Shown one piece after another: positions 43,867 to 52,488 of a stretch of 64,000 bases of DNA. Source of the DNA: Microbacterium luticocti DSM 19459. GTDB lineage: Bacteria; Actinomycetota; Actinomycetes; Actinomycetales; Microbacteriaceae. The DNA lies in assembly GCF_000422405.1 (NCBI RefSeq), contig NZ_AULS01000003.1, positions 1 through 64,000 on the forward strand. The letters run 5' to 3'. Each line of letters starts with the position of its first letter. Position 1 is the first letter of the stretch. A program made the translations under genes and the position numbers. The notes beneath the pieces are model-generated. The model made no database searches. It was not told where the DNA came from and saw nothing but the letters and a program-made list of their open reading frames with translations.

Positions 43867-45111
43867 ATGCCAGCCTCGCCCAAGGTCTTCGGAATCATCC
43901 TCGCCGGTGGTGAGGGCAAGCGACTCATGCCGCTGACGGCCGATCGGGCGAAGCCGGCGGTGCCGTTCGGCGGGCAGTACCGGCTGATCGATTTCGCGAT
44001 CTCGAACCTCATCAACTCGGGGCTGCGGCAGGTGGTGGTGCTGACCCAGTACAAGTCGCACAGCCTCGACCGGCACATCTCGCAGACCTGGCGCATGTCG
44101 GCGCTGCTGGACTCCTACGTCGCCTCGGTGCCCGCGCAACAGCGCCTGGGCAAGCGCTGGTTCTCGGGGTCGGCCGATGCGATCCTGCAGAGCCTGAACC
44201 TGATCAACGACGAGCAGCCCGACATCGTCATCGTCATCGGCGCCGACCACGTGTACCGCATGGACTTCCGGCAGATGCTCGACGCGCACCTCGAATCCGG
44301 CGCACGGGCCACGGTGGCCGGCATCCGTCAGCCCCTCGGCCTGGCCCACCAGTTCGGTGTCATCGACGTCGACCCCGAGCATCCCGGGCGCATCCGGCGG
44401 TTCCTCGAGAAGCCGCAGAGCGCGACCGGGCTGGCCGACGCGCCCGACGAGGTGCTCGCCTCGATGGGCAACTACATCTTCGACGCCGACGCGCTGATCG
44501 AGGCGGTCACCGCCGACGGCGAAGACACCACGAGCAACCACGACATGGGCGGCGACATCGTGCCCTACTTCGTCGACCGCGACGAGGCGGGCGTGTACGA
44601 CATGAAGCTCAACGATGTGCCCGGGTCGAACGACCGCGACCGCTCGTACTGGCGCGACGTGGGCACGATCGATTCGTTCTTCGACGCACACATGGACCTG
44701 ATCTCGACGCTGCCGGTGTTCAACCTGTACAACATGGACTGGCCGATCCACTCGCAGACGGTGAACTCGCCGCCGGCGAAGTTCGTGCGCGACTCGGTGG
44801 GACGCATCGGCAACGCCATCGACTCCATCGTCTCGCTGGGGTCGGTGCTGTCGGGCACCCATCTGGAGCGCAGTGTGGTGGGGCCGTGGACGCTGGCGGC
44901 CGGCGGCTCGACGATCACCGACGCCGTGCTGTTCGAGCATGTGCGGGTCGGTCAGGGCGCACGGGTGCACCGCGCGATCCTCGACAAGAACGTGGTGCTC
45001 GCCGACGGTGCCACCGTGGGCGTCGACCGCGAGCGCGACCTGGCGCGCGGGTTCACGGTGACCGATTCGGGCATCACCATCGTGGGCAAGGGCGTGCACG
45101 TCGAGGCCTGA
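43867..45111 (+). CDS. glgC: Glucose-1-phosphate adenylyltransferase
   Basis: 414 residues. Nucleotidyltransferase motif [20 protein letters not shown], then [38 protein letters not shown] and [17 protein letters not shown]; the C-terminal left-handed beta-helix ends [20 protein letters not shown]. It makes ADP-glucose, the first committed step of glycogen synthesis, and is normally allosterically regulated. Start ATG is predicted to be the mRNA 5' end. Confidence 0.95.
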   Translation: MPASPKVFGIILAGGEGKRLMPLTADRAKPAVPFGGQYRLIDFAISNLINSGLRQVVVLTQYKSHSLDRHISQTWRMSALLDSYVASVPAQQRLGKRWFSGSADAILQSLNLINDEQPDIVIVIGADHVYRMDFRQMLDAHLESGARATVAGIRQPLGLAHQFGVIDVDPEHPGRIRRFLEKPQSATGLADAPDEVLASMGNYIFDADALIEAVTADGEDTTSNHDMGGDIVPYFVDRDEAGVYDMKLNDVPGSNDRDRSYWRDVGTIDSFFDAHMDLISTLPVFNLYNMDWPIHSQTVNSPPAKFVRDSVGRIGNAIDSIVSLGSVLSGTHLERSVVGPWTLAAGGSTITDAVLFEHVRVGQGARVHRAILDKNVVLADGATVGVDRERDLARGFTVTDSGITIVGKGVHVEA

Positions 45112-45132
45112 CCGCGCCGGTACTGTGGACGC

Positions 45133-45765
45133 GTGCCCGCGCGTCTGCTCGTCGTCCTCGATGCCGATTCCACGCTCATCCGCAACGAGGTGATCGAGTT
45201 GATCGCCGATGAGGCCGGGCGCGGGCCCGAGGTGGCGGCGGCGACCGAGGCGGCCATGCGCGGCGAGGTCGACTTCGCCTCCAGCCTGCGCTCGCGCGTG
45301 CAGGCGCTGGCGGGCGTGCCGCTGACGGCGTTCGCGCGCGTGCTGGCGCGGATCGAACCGACGCCCGGGGTGCGCGAGCTGATCGACGCCGTGCACGACC
45401 GCGGCGGCGTCGTCGGGGTGGTCTCGGGCGGGTTCCACGAGATCCTCGACACCGTGGCGCCCGACCTGGGCGTGGACGTCTGGCGCGCGAACCGGCTCGA
45501 GGCCTCGGACGGCGTGCTGACCGGCCGGGTCGACGGCGACATCGTGGATGCCGCGGGCAAGGCCGCCGCCCTCGGCGAGTGGGCCGCCGGGTACGAGGTG
45601 CCGACCGCGCGCACCCTGGCGATCGGCGACGGGGCGAACGACCTGCAGATGATGGCGGCCGCCGCCCTGGGCGTGGCCTTCAATGCCAAGCCGGCGGTGC
45701 GGGCGCAGGCCGACCTGGTCGTCGGCCCCGTCGACCTGTCGCAGATCGTGCCGCTGTTGCCCTGA
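45133..45765 (+). CDS. serB: Phosphoserine phosphatase
   Basis: 210 residues of HAD superfamily. Motif I VVLDADSTLIRNEVIELIAD (the DxDST of SerB), motif II GVVSGGFHEILD, Lys in DAAGKAAALGEWA and motif IV AIGDGANDLQMMAAA. It makes serine from phosphoserine. No ACT domain precedes it, so it is the short form. GTG 45133 follows TACTGT (45121-45126) by six bases, suggesting a leaderless mRNA independent of glgC, which ends 21 bases earlier. Confidence 0.92.
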   Translation: MPARLLVVLDADSTLIRNEVIELIADEAGRGPEVAAATEAAMRGEVDFASSLRSRVQALAGVPLTAFARVLARIEPTPGVRELIDAVHDRGGVVGVVSGGFHEILDTVAPDLGVDVWRANRLEASDGVLTGRVDGDIVDAAGKAAALGEWAAGYEVPTARTLAIGDGANDLQMMAAAALGVAFNAKPAVRAQADLVVGPVDLSQIVPLLP

Positions 45766-45819
45766 CGGAACGCCGCTCCCGCTCCCCGCGATCCCCCATC
45801 GGCGCGCTACCGTGCCGTC

Positions 45820-46545
45820 ATGGACGTGATCCTGGTGCCGGGGCTCTGGCTGGACGCGTCGTGCTGGGACGGCGTCGTGCCGGTGCTCGAGCGTGCCGGC
45901 CACGTGCCGCGCCCGCTGACCATGCCCGGCGTCGGTGAGCCGGCGTCCCGGTCGGCGCACATCCGGATGGCGGATTGGGTGGCGGCGGTGGTGGCCGAGA
46001 TCGACGCGTCTCCACGACCGGCGGCCCTGGTCGGCCATTCCGGCGGCGGAAACGTCGTGTGGGCCGCAGCCGACGCCCGCGCCGCCCACGTGACGCGCGT
46101 GGTCTTCGTCGACACCGTGCCACCGGCATCCGGATTCGGCATCGCGCAGTATCCCCCACACGACGGGGTGGTGCCGTTCCCCGGGTGGGACTACTTCGAC
46201 GGCGCCGACATCGCCGATCTCGACGACGCCGTCCGCAGCCGGGTGCGCATGCATTCGGTGCCGGCGCGCGTGCCGACCGACGCCGTCGAGTTGCGCGACC
46301 CCGCACGGCACGCGATTCCGGTGACCCTCTTGTCGGGCCGACAGGACGAGACCGCGTTGCGCAACGAGCTGGCCCACTGGGGCCCCTGGGACGACGAGTT
46401 CGCGGCCATCCGCGACGTCGACATCGTCCATCTGGACACCGGGCATTGGCCGCAACTGTCGCAGCCCGGTCGGCTGGCCACCGCGATCGTGCGTGCGCTG
46501 CAGCGGCGACGCGTCGACCGGCCGACGATCGGACGCGCCCGCTAG
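45820..46545 (+). CDS. Alpha/beta hydrolase (esterase-like)
   Basis: 241 residues. ILVPGLWLDASCWDGV supplies the oxyanion turn, ALVGHSGGGNVVWAAAD the nucleophile Ser (near residue 70), LLSGRQDET the acid and LDTGHWPQLSQPG the His. This resembles the small salicylate-esterase/HNL-like hydrolases. Substrate unknown. TACCGT (45808-45813) lies six bases before the ATG, so translation is probably leaderless. Confidence 0.85.
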   Translation: MDVILVPGLWLDASCWDGVVPVLERAGHVPRPLTMPGVGEPASRSAHIRMADWVAAVVAEIDASPRPAALVGHSGGGNVVWAAADARAAHVTRVVFVDTVPPASGFGIAQYPPHDGVVPFPGWDYFDGADIADLDDAVRSRVRMHSVPARVPTDAVELRDPARHAIPVTLLSGRQDETALRNELAHWGPWDDEFAAIRDVDIVHLDTGHWPQLSQPGRLATAIVRALQRRRVDRPTIGRAR

Positions 46546-46554
46546 AGTGGCGCG

Positions 46555-47187
46555 ATGACGACGAAGCCGTGGATCCTGTTCGACATCGGCGGCGTGTTCG
46601 CCCTCGCCGACGACGGCCAGTGGCAGCCGCGGTTCTCCGCGCGTCTGCGCGAACGGGCCGGGCTCGATCTCGACGCCTTCGCTGAACGCGTCGACGCGGC
46701 GGATCTTCCTCGCCTCGACCTCGAGCAGGGCGTGCAGTCGGAGTATTGGCGGCGCCTGGGTGACGCCCTGGGCTTCGATGCCGCGACCCGCGACGAGGTG
46801 CGCACCGAGTTCTGGGATGCCTACTGCGGCACGGCCAACGCCGACCTGATCGCATACGCACGCTCGCTGCCCGCGCACATCGGGCGAGCCGCCCTCTCGA
46901 ACTCTGTGGACGGCGCGCGCGAAGAGGAAGAGCGGCGTTTCGGTCTGTCGGGTGTCGTCGATCCGATCGTGTACAGCCACGAGATCGGGGTCGCCAAGCC
47001 GGATGCCGCCGCCTACACGGCCGCGCTGTCACAGATGGGCGCCCGCGCCGACGACGTGCTGTTCATCGATGACCACCGGGTGTCGCTCGACGGGGCCGCC
47101 GACCTCGGCATCCGCGGTCATCTGCACACCGACAATGCGACCACGATCGCCACGATCGAGGACTTCCTCACCGCGTACGCCGCGTAG
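46555..47187 (+). CDS. HAD-superfamily hydrolase (subfamily IA) with DxG motif I
   Basis: 210 residues. Motif I reads WILFDIGGVFALADD, so the usual second Asp of DxD is Gly; motif II is AALSNSVDG, the Lys lies in EIGVAKPDAAAYTAAL and motif IV in VLFIDDHRVSLDGAADLGI. The FD(I/F)GGV form occurs in a recognised HAD-IA subgroup, some of which are phosphatases or epoxide hydrolase N-domains, so catalysis is not excluded. TAGAGT (46543-46548) lies six bases before the ATG. Confidence 0.83.
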   Translation: MTTKPWILFDIGGVFALADDGQWQPRFSARLRERAGLDLDAFAERVDAADLPRLDLEQGVQSEYWRRLGDALGFDAATRDEVRTEFWDAYCGTANADLIAYARSLPAHIGRAALSNSVDGAREEEERRFGLSGVVDPIVYSHEIGVAKPDAAAYTAALSQMGARADDVLFIDDHRVSLDGAADLGIRGHLHTDNATTIATIEDFLTAYAA

Positions 47188-47204
47188 ACCGGGCAGTCGC
47201 CGGC

Positions 47205-47918
47205 CTAGTGCCCCATGCCGAGGCCGCCGTCGACGGGGATGACGGCCCCGGAGATGTACGACGCCTCGTCCGAGGCGAGCCAGGCCACGACGCCGGCGAC
47301 CTCGTCGGCCGACGCGTAGCGGCCGGCCGGGATCGCCTTCTTGTACTCGGCCTTCTTCTCCTCGGGCAGCTCCGCGGTCATCTCGGTCTCGATAAAGCCC
47401 GGCGCCACCACGTTCGCGGTGATCGCGCGGGCACCGAGTTCGCGCGTCAGCGACCGGGCGAAACCCACCAGCCCGGCCTTCGAGCTCGAGTAGTTGATCT
47501 GTCCCGCCGAGCCGTACAGCCCGACCACCGACGAGATGAGGATGACGCGGCCCCACCGGGCCTTCAGCATCCCCTTGGCGGCCCGTTTGACGACCCGGAA
47601 GGTGCCGCCCAGGTTCGTGTCGACGACGGCGTCGAAGTCGTCCTCGGTCATGCGCAGCAGCAGCGTGTCCTTGGTGATACCGGCGTTCGCCACCACGATC
47701 GTCACCGGCCCGAGCTTCTGCTCGACCTCGGTGAACGCGGCGTCCACGGCCGCGGCATCCGTCACATCGGCCCGCACCGTCAGTGTGCCGGCCGGCCCCT
47801 CGCCCGAACGCGCGGTGACGGCGACCTTGTAACCGTCGGCGACGAAGCGGGCGGCGATGGCGCGGCCGATGCCGCGGTTGCCGCCGGTGACCAGGACGAC
47901 GCGGTCTGCTGCTGACAT
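47205..47918 (-). CDS. fabG: 3-oxoacyl-[acyl-carrier-protein] reductase
   Basis: 237 residues of short-chain dehydrogenase. TGGNRGIGRAIA binds NADP; VVANAGITKD, ILISSVVGLYGSAGQINYSSSKAG (Ser, Tyr, Lys triad) and NVVAPGFIETEMT follow. The N-terminus matches actinobacterial FabG/MabA proteins that reduce 3-oxoacyl chains in fatty acid synthesis. No other fatty-acid synthesis gene is adjacent, so substrate assignment is moderate. The ATG has GGAG eight bases upstream. TAGGCT at 47962-47957 (minus strand) is the probable -10, giving a leader of about 30 bases. Confidence 0.88.
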   Translation of the reverse strand: MSAADRVVLVTGGNRGIGRAIAARFVADGYKVAVTARSGEGPAGTLTVRADVTDAAAVDAAFTEVEQKLGPVTIVVANAGITKDTLLLRMTEDDFDAVVDTNLGGTFRVVKRAAKGMLKARWGRVILISSVVGLYGSAGQINYSSSKAGLVGFARSLTRELGARAITANVVAPGFIETEMTAELPEEKKAEYKKAIPAGRYASADEVAGVVAWLASDEASYISGAVIPVDGGLGMGH

Positions 47919-48006
47919 GGATCACTCCACAGGGTCGGGGACGGATGCTCGCACCAGCCTACGCGGCGACGACCGCACGGCCGGTGCGGCGTAGTCTGGG
48001 AGCACC

Positions 48007-48384
48007 GTGAAAACCACCCCGTCACACCCCCAGTCGGCGACCTCGCTGCCGCGCGCGCCGCGCGACGAGGTGGGCGCGCGCTCGGTGCGCTACCTGCTCA
48101 TGATGGCCGTGCGCGTGGCGTGCTTCGTCGCGATGGTGTTCGTGCAGCCGTTCGGCTGGTACACCTGGGTGTTCGGCGCGGGAGCGATCTTCCTGCCGTA
48201 CGTCGCGGTCGTGCTCGCCAACGTCGGCCAGGAGTCGAAGACCGTCGCCGCGGTGCCGCCCGAGCGGGCGCTGCCGGCCGCGGCAGCCGACGCCGGGCAC
48301 GAGACGGTGATCCGCGTGCGTGAGACCCGCGAGGTGGGCGGGGCCGCGCAGCCCGACCGAGTGGACGGGGACGGCCGGGAATGA
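48007..48384 (+). CDS. DUF3099-family membrane protein
   Basis: 125 residues. Two membrane helices (RYLLMMAVRVACFVAMVFVQ and WYTWVFGAGAIFLPYVAVVL) are separated by a short PFGW turn, then an acidic tail. This is the actinobacterial DUF3099 family, of unknown function. GTG 48007 follows TAGTCT (47992-47997) by nine bases. The stop overlaps the next start (ATGA), making a three-gene run with the SURF1 gene. Confidence 0.82.
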   Translation: MKTTPSHPQSATSLPRAPRDEVGARSVRYLLMMAVRVACFVAMVFVQPFGWYTWVFGAGAIFLPYVAVVLANVGQESKTVAAVPPERALPAAAADAGHETVIRVRETREVGGAAQPDRVDGDGRE

Positions 48385-48590
48385 GCGCCCCGACCTGCGC
48401 GCGCGCCGGATGCACCGCCGCCGCCACGGCCCTCGTGGTGTGGCGCAACCCGCGCATCCACGCCACCGACCGGCGCAAGCTCTGGCCCGCCTGTCCCGCG
48501 CACGTCGACTACCTGCGCGACTTCCTGGCCGCCCGCCGCTTTCCGGTGGCGGTCGAACCGTTGCCCGCCGACGAGCCGGAGCCGCGATGA
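48381..48590 (+). CDS. Small Cys/His-containing hypothetical protein (69 aa)
   Basis: 69 residues with no family I can name. CARAGC near the N-terminus and CPAHVDYLRDFL in the middle give a C-x4-C ... C-x2-H pattern that could bind zinc, around VVWRNPRIHATDRRKLWPAC. Overlaps of four bases with the DUF3099 gene before it and the SURF1 gene after it show that it is a real translated gene in this cluster. Confidence 0.75.
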   Translation: MSAPTCARAGCTAAATALVVWRNPRIHATDRRKLWPACPAHVDYLRDFLAARRFPVAVEPLPADEPEPR

Positions 48591-49498
48591 GCAGCCGCCA
48601 GTCCGCCCCCGCCGCCGTCCGCTGGACCGCCTACATCGGCGTCGCCATCGTGTTCGCGATCGCCTGCGCGTTCCTGGCCCACTGGCAGCTGAGCAAGAAC
48701 GTGGCCCGCACCGCGCAGCTCGAACTCATCTCACGCAACTACGACGCCGCGCCGGTGGCACTGGACCGCCTGCTGCCGGCGGGGGCGACGCTGGATGCAG
48801 CAGACAAGTGGCGTCCGGTGACCCTCACCGGGCACTACCTGACCGACGACCAGCTGCTCGTGCGCAACCGCGTGCACGAAGGCACCGCCGCCTACGAGAT
48901 CATCGTGCCCTTCCAGCTCACCGACGGCCGCGTGTTCCTCATCGACCGCGGCTGGGAGCCGCCGGGCAACCGCCAGCCCACCCCCGACCGCATCCCGGCC
49001 GCGCCGACCGGTCAGGTCACCGTCGTCGCCCGGCTGGTGCCCGGCGAGGGCCTGCCGAACTCGGGGGCCGCAGCCCCCGCCGGACAGGTGCCGTCGGTGA
49101 ACCTGCCACTGGTCGCCCACAAGACCGGGCTGGCCGACCTCGACCGGGGCGCCTACGGCGAGCTGATCAGCGAAGACTCCGCGCCCGCCGAGGTGCCCTC
49201 CGCGTTCGAGTCACCCTCCGAGGACCCGGGACCGTACCTGTCGTACGGCATCCAGTGGATCATGTTCGCGGTGATGGGCTTCGTGTTCATCTGGTACGTG
49301 ATCCGATCCGAACGCCGCGCGCGCCGCGAGGCCGCCGAGGACGCCGCCGCCGTGGCGGCTCTGGCCGCCACCGACCCCGAGGCGGCCGCGGCGCTCGAGG
49401 CCGAGGCATCCGCCCGCCGCATGCGGGAGCGTCGGGCCGCACGCCGCGACCGCGACGCGCAGGACGAGGACGCCCTCCTCGACGACGCATCCCGCTGA
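48587..49498 (+). CDS. SURF1-family protein (cytochrome oxidase assembly)
   Basis: 303 residues. TM1 is YIGVAIVFAIACAFLAHWQL with the SURF1 'WQL' end. A periplasmic-side domain contains KWRPVTLTGHYLTDDQLLVR and LIDRGWEPPG, and TM2 is YGIQWIMFAVMGFVFIWYVI, followed by a 70-residue charged tail. SURF1 proteins help insert heme A into cytochrome c oxidase; ctaA and ctaB lie 12 kb away. It is the third gene of the DUF3099 cluster. The long Ala/Glu/Arg C-terminal coil is an actinobacterial feature. Confidence 0.9.
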   Translation: MSSRQSAPAAVRWTAYIGVAIVFAIACAFLAHWQLSKNVARTAQLELISRNYDAAPVALDRLLPAGATLDAADKWRPVTLTGHYLTDDQLLVRNRVHEGTAAYEIIVPFQLTDGRVFLIDRGWEPPGNRQPTPDRIPAAPTGQVTVVARLVPGEGLPNSGAAAPAGQVPSVNLPLVAHKTGLADLDRGAYGELISEDSAPAEVPSAFESPSEDPGPYLSYGIQWIMFAVMGFVFIWYVIRSERRARREAAEDAAAVAALAATDPEAAAALEAEASARRMRERRAARRDRDAQDEDALLDDASR

Positions 49499-49520
49499 CC
49501 GCGCGGGGCGGGTCCGCTGA

Positions 49521-51119
49521 TTACGCCAGCGCGACGAGGTCGGCGTAGTCGCGGCCCCAGATGTCTTCGACGCCGTCGGGCAGGATGAGCACCCGCTCGG
49601 GGTTCAGCGCCTGCACCGCCCCCTCGTCGTGCGAGACGAGCACGACCGAGCCCTCGTAGTGCGCCAGCGCGTCGAGGATCTCGTCGCGTGAGGCCGGGTC
49701 GAGGTTGTTCGTGGGCTCGTCCAGCAGCAGCACGTTCGCGCTCGAGACGACCAGGGTCGCCAGCGACAGCCGCGTCTTCTCGCCGCCCGAGAGCACGCCC
49801 GCGGGCTTGTGCACGTCGTCGCCGGTGAACAGGAACGATCCGAGCACCTTGCGGGCGTCGGTCGCGGTGATGTCGGGCGCCGCCGACGTCATGTTCTCGA
49901 GCACGGTCCGCCCGACGTCGAGGTTCTCGTGCTCCTGCGCGTAGTAGCCGATCTTCAGCCCGTGCCCGGGCACCACCTGCCCGGTGTCGGGCTCGTCGAC
50001 CCCGGCGAGGATGCGCAGCAGCGTGGTCTTTCCGGCGCCGTTGAGCCCGAGCACCACGACCTTCGAGCCGCGGTCGATGGCGAGGTCGACGTCGGTGAAG
50101 ATCTCCAGCGACCCGTACGACTTGCTCAGCCCGGTGGCCGTCAGCGGGGTGCGGCCGCACGGCGCAGGCTTGGGGAACCGCAGCTTGGCGACCCGGTCGA
50201 CCTGGCGCACCTCGTCGAGGCCGTTCAGCAGTTTCTCGGCGCGCGCGAGCATCTGGTGCGCGGCCGCGGCCTTGGTGGCCTTCGCCCCGAACTTGGCGGC
50301 CTGCTGCTGCAGTGCGGTCGCCTTCTTCTCGGCGTTGGCGCGTTCCTTCTTGCGACGCTCCTCGTCGGCGACGCGCTGGCGCTGGTAGTTGCGCCAGTTC
50401 ATGTTGTAGATGTCGATGACCTGACGGTTCGCGTCGAGGTAGAACACCCGGTTCACGGTCTCGCCGACCAGTTCGACGTCGTGGCTGATCACGATCAGCC
50501 CGCCCTTGTAGCCCTTGAGGAACTCGCGCAGCCACACCACGCTGTCGGCGTCGAGGTGGTTGGTCGGCTCGTCGAGGATCATCGTCTCGGCGTCGGAGAA
50601 CAGGATGCGGGCCAGCTCGATGCGCCGGCGCTGACCGCCCGAGAGGGTGCGCAGCGGCTGGTCGAGGATGCGGTCGGGCAGCGCCAGGTTGTGGGCGATC
50701 GAGGCGGCCTCGGCCTCGGCCGCATAGCCGCCGAGGGTCTCGAACCGCTCGGTGAGGGTGCCGTAGCGACGCATCGCGCGGGCCGCGGCATCCACGTCGT
50801 CGCTGCCCATCTGCTCCGAGGCCTCGCGCATGCCCAGCTGGATCGACCCGAGTCCCCGGGCGTCGAGGATGCGCGTGCGGGCGAGCATGTCGGGGTCGCC
50901 CGACCGGGGATCCTGCGGCAGGTAGCCGAGCTCGCCGCCGCGTTCCACGCGCCCCTCAGAGGGAAGCAGGTCCCCGGCGAGGACCTTGGTCAGCGTCGTC
51001 TTGCCGGCGCCGTTGCGCCCCACGAGCCCGATCTTGTCGCCGGCCGACACCCGGAACGACACGTCCTCCATCAGGACGCGCGCGCCCACGCGGATCTGCA
51101 GGTCGTGCACGGCGAGCAC
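49521..51119 (-). CDS. ABC-F family ATPase
   Basis: 532 residues with two ABC cassettes and no membrane part: first Walker A VGRNGAGKTTLTKV, signature LSGGQRRRIELARIL, Walker B MILDEPTNHLD; second LGLNGAGKTTLLRI, LSGGEKTRLSLATLV, LLLDEPTNNLD. The charged helical linker (NWRNYQRQRVADEERRKKER) enters the ribosome E site in this family. It is a translation factor or ribosome-protection protein. GTG 51119 is chosen because AAGGA lies upstream. TATACT at 51179-51174 (minus strand) is a consensus -10, giving a leader of about 50 bases that can form a short GGCCC/GGGCC hairpin. Confidence 0.9.
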   Translation of the reverse strand: MLAVHDLQIRVGARVLMEDVSFRVSAGDKIGLVGRNGAGKTTLTKVLAGDLLPSEGRVERGGELGYLPQDPRSGDPDMLARTRILDARGLGSIQLGMREASEQMGSDDVDAAARAMRRYGTLTERFETLGGYAAEAEAASIAHNLALPDRILDQPLRTLSGGQRRRIELARILFSDAETMILDEPTNHLDADSVVWLREFLKGYKGGLIVISHDVELVGETVNRVFYLDANRQVIDIYNMNWRNYQRQRVADEERRKKERANAEKKATALQQQAAKFGAKATKAAAAHQMLARAEKLLNGLDEVRQVDRVAKLRFPKPAPCGRTPLTATGLSKSYGSLEIFTDVDLAIDRGSKVVVLGLNGAGKTTLLRILAGVDEPDTGQVVPGHGLKIGYYAQEHENLDVGRTVLENMTSAAPDITATDARKVLGSFLFTGDDVHKPAGVLSGGEKTRLSLATLVVSSANVLLLDEPTNNLDPASRDEILDALAHYEGSVVLVSHDEGAVQALNPERVLILPDGVEDIWGRDYADLVALA

Positions 51120-51450
51120 AGGGACATCCTTCGCGGTGGGGGTGGGTGTTCGGCCCGACGGGGCCAGCCTCCCAGTATACGGCGGCGCCCGCACCGGCCT
51201 TCGGCGGCGGCGGTGTGGTCGCGCCTTCGACGGCGGGCAGGGGGCGCTGGCACGGCGGGTGCAGCCGGGGCCTCGGCGGCGGGTGCAGCCAGGCCATCGG
51301 CGGCGGGTACGGTCGATCCCTGCGGCGGCAGTCCGGTCGGTCCCTGCCGCGGCGGGTGCGGCCGGGCCGCTCCATCCGTCGCCCGGACGAACCCACTCCC
51401 TGTGCGCTGTTAGGCTAGCCTTACCTATTCACTTTCCCGAGGAGTCCCCC
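51120..51450. other. Low-complexity intergenic region between ABC-F and siderophore-uptake genes
   Basis: About 330 bases rich in GGCGG runs, with repeated CGGCGGGTGCAGCC-type units at roughly 51256-51315. It contains the ABC-F promoter at the left and the iron box at the right. Open frames across it are Gly- or Pro-rich and lack start signals, so none is called. Confidence 0.55.
51410..51428 (+). promoter_or_regulatory. IdeR/DtxR-type iron box
   Basis: TTAGGCTAGCCTTACCTAT matches the DtxR/IdeR consensus TTAGGTTAGGCTAACCTAA at 15 of 19 positions. It lies 22 bases before the start of the ferric-siderophore binding protein gene, so iron-loaded repressor should silence the operon. Confidence 0.85.
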
Positions 51451-52488
51451 GTGCCCATCCGCCGCGCACTGTCCCTGGCCCTGGCCGGCCTCGCCGCCTT
51501 CTCCCTCACCCTCACCGGCTGCGCTTCCGGCAGCGCCGCACCCGCGGCCGACGGCCCGGCGTCGCCGGCATCCGACGGCTTTCCGGTGACGATCACACAC
51601 GCGTACGGCACCACCACGATCCCCGCCCAGCCCACCCGCATCGCCACCGTCGCCTGGGGCAACGACGAGGTGCCGCTGGCCTTGGGCGTGGTGCCGGTCG
51701 GCATGGCCAAGGTCACGTGGGGCGACGACGACCACGACGGAGTCCTCCCCTGGGCCGAAGACCGCATCGCCGAGCTCGGCGGCACGACCCCCGCCCTCTA
51801 CGACGAGACCGACGGCATCGACTTCGAGGCCGTCGCCGCCACCAAGCCCGACGTGATCCTCGCCGCCTACTCGGGCCTGAGTCGCACCGAATACGACACC
51901 CTCTCGAAGATCGCCCCGGTCGTCGCCTACCCCGACGTCGCCTGGGGCACCTCGTACGAGGACATGATCCGCATGGATGCGGCGGCGATCGGCAAGAAGG
52001 CCGAAGGCGACGCGCTCATTCAGAAGCTGCACGGCGAGGTCGACGCCGCGCTCGCCGACTTCCCCAAGCTGAAGGACGCGAAGGTGCTGTTCTCGTACAT
52101 CGACCCCGCCGACTTCAGCAAGATCGGCTTCTACACCAGCCACGACACCCGGCCCGGGTTTCTGCAGAGCCTCGGGATGCCGGTGCCGCAGGTGGTCGCC
52201 GACGAGTCGGCCACCACCGACCAGTTCTACACGACGGTCAGCGCCGAGCAGGCCGACCGGTTCGCCGACGTCGACCTGTTCGTCACCTACGGCGACGACG
52301 CCGACGCGATGATCGCGAAGCTGAAGGCCGACCCGCTGCTGGGCAAGATCCCGGCCGTCGCCGCCGGACACATCGCCGTGCTGCGCAACAACACTCCGCT
52401 GGCCGCATCGGCGAACCCGTCTCCCCTGTCGATCGGCTGGGGCATCCACGACTACTTCGCACTGCTGTCCGGAGCCCTGGGCGAATGA
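51451..52488 (+). CDS. Ferric-siderophore ABC transporter substrate-binding lipoprotein
   Basis: 345 residues. Lipoprotein signal peptide with lipobox LTGC (Cys24), then a class III (FepB/FhuD-like) binding fold: TTTIPAQPTRIATVAWGNDE, VAATKPDVILAAYSGLS and IPAVAAGHIAVLRN. It would capture a ferric siderophore outside the membrane and pass it to the two permeases. GTG 51451 has GAGGAG seven bases upstream. It is the first gene of the iron-box operon and overlaps the first permease gene by four bases. Confidence 0.92.
   Translation: MPIRRALSLALAGLAAFSLTLTGCASGSAAPAADGPASPASDGFPVTITHAYGTTTIPAQPTRIATVAWGNDEVPLALGVVPVGMAKVTWGDDDHDGVLPWAEDRIAELGGTTPALYDETDGIDFEAVAATKPDVILAAYSGLSRTEYDTLSKIAPVVAYPDVAWGTSYEDMIRMDAAAIGKKAEGDALIQKLHGEVDAALADFPKLKDAKVLFSYIDPADFSKIGFYTSHDTRPGFLQSLGMPVPQVVADESATTDQFYTTVSAEQADRFADVDLFVTYGDDADAMIAKLKADPLLGKIPAVAAGHIAVLRNNTPLAASANPSPLSIGWGIHDYFALLSGALGE

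Noticed and set aside
43831..46980. A 1049-codon minus-strand frame opposite glgC, serB, a hydrolase and a HAD gene
   Set aside because: Antisense shadow; all four plus-strand genes have full catalytic motifs and promoter signatures.
51146..51418. 90-codon Gly-rich frame upstream of the siderophore operon
   Set aside because: Caused by GGCGG repeats; it runs through the iron box and has no ribosome-binding site or leaderless signature.
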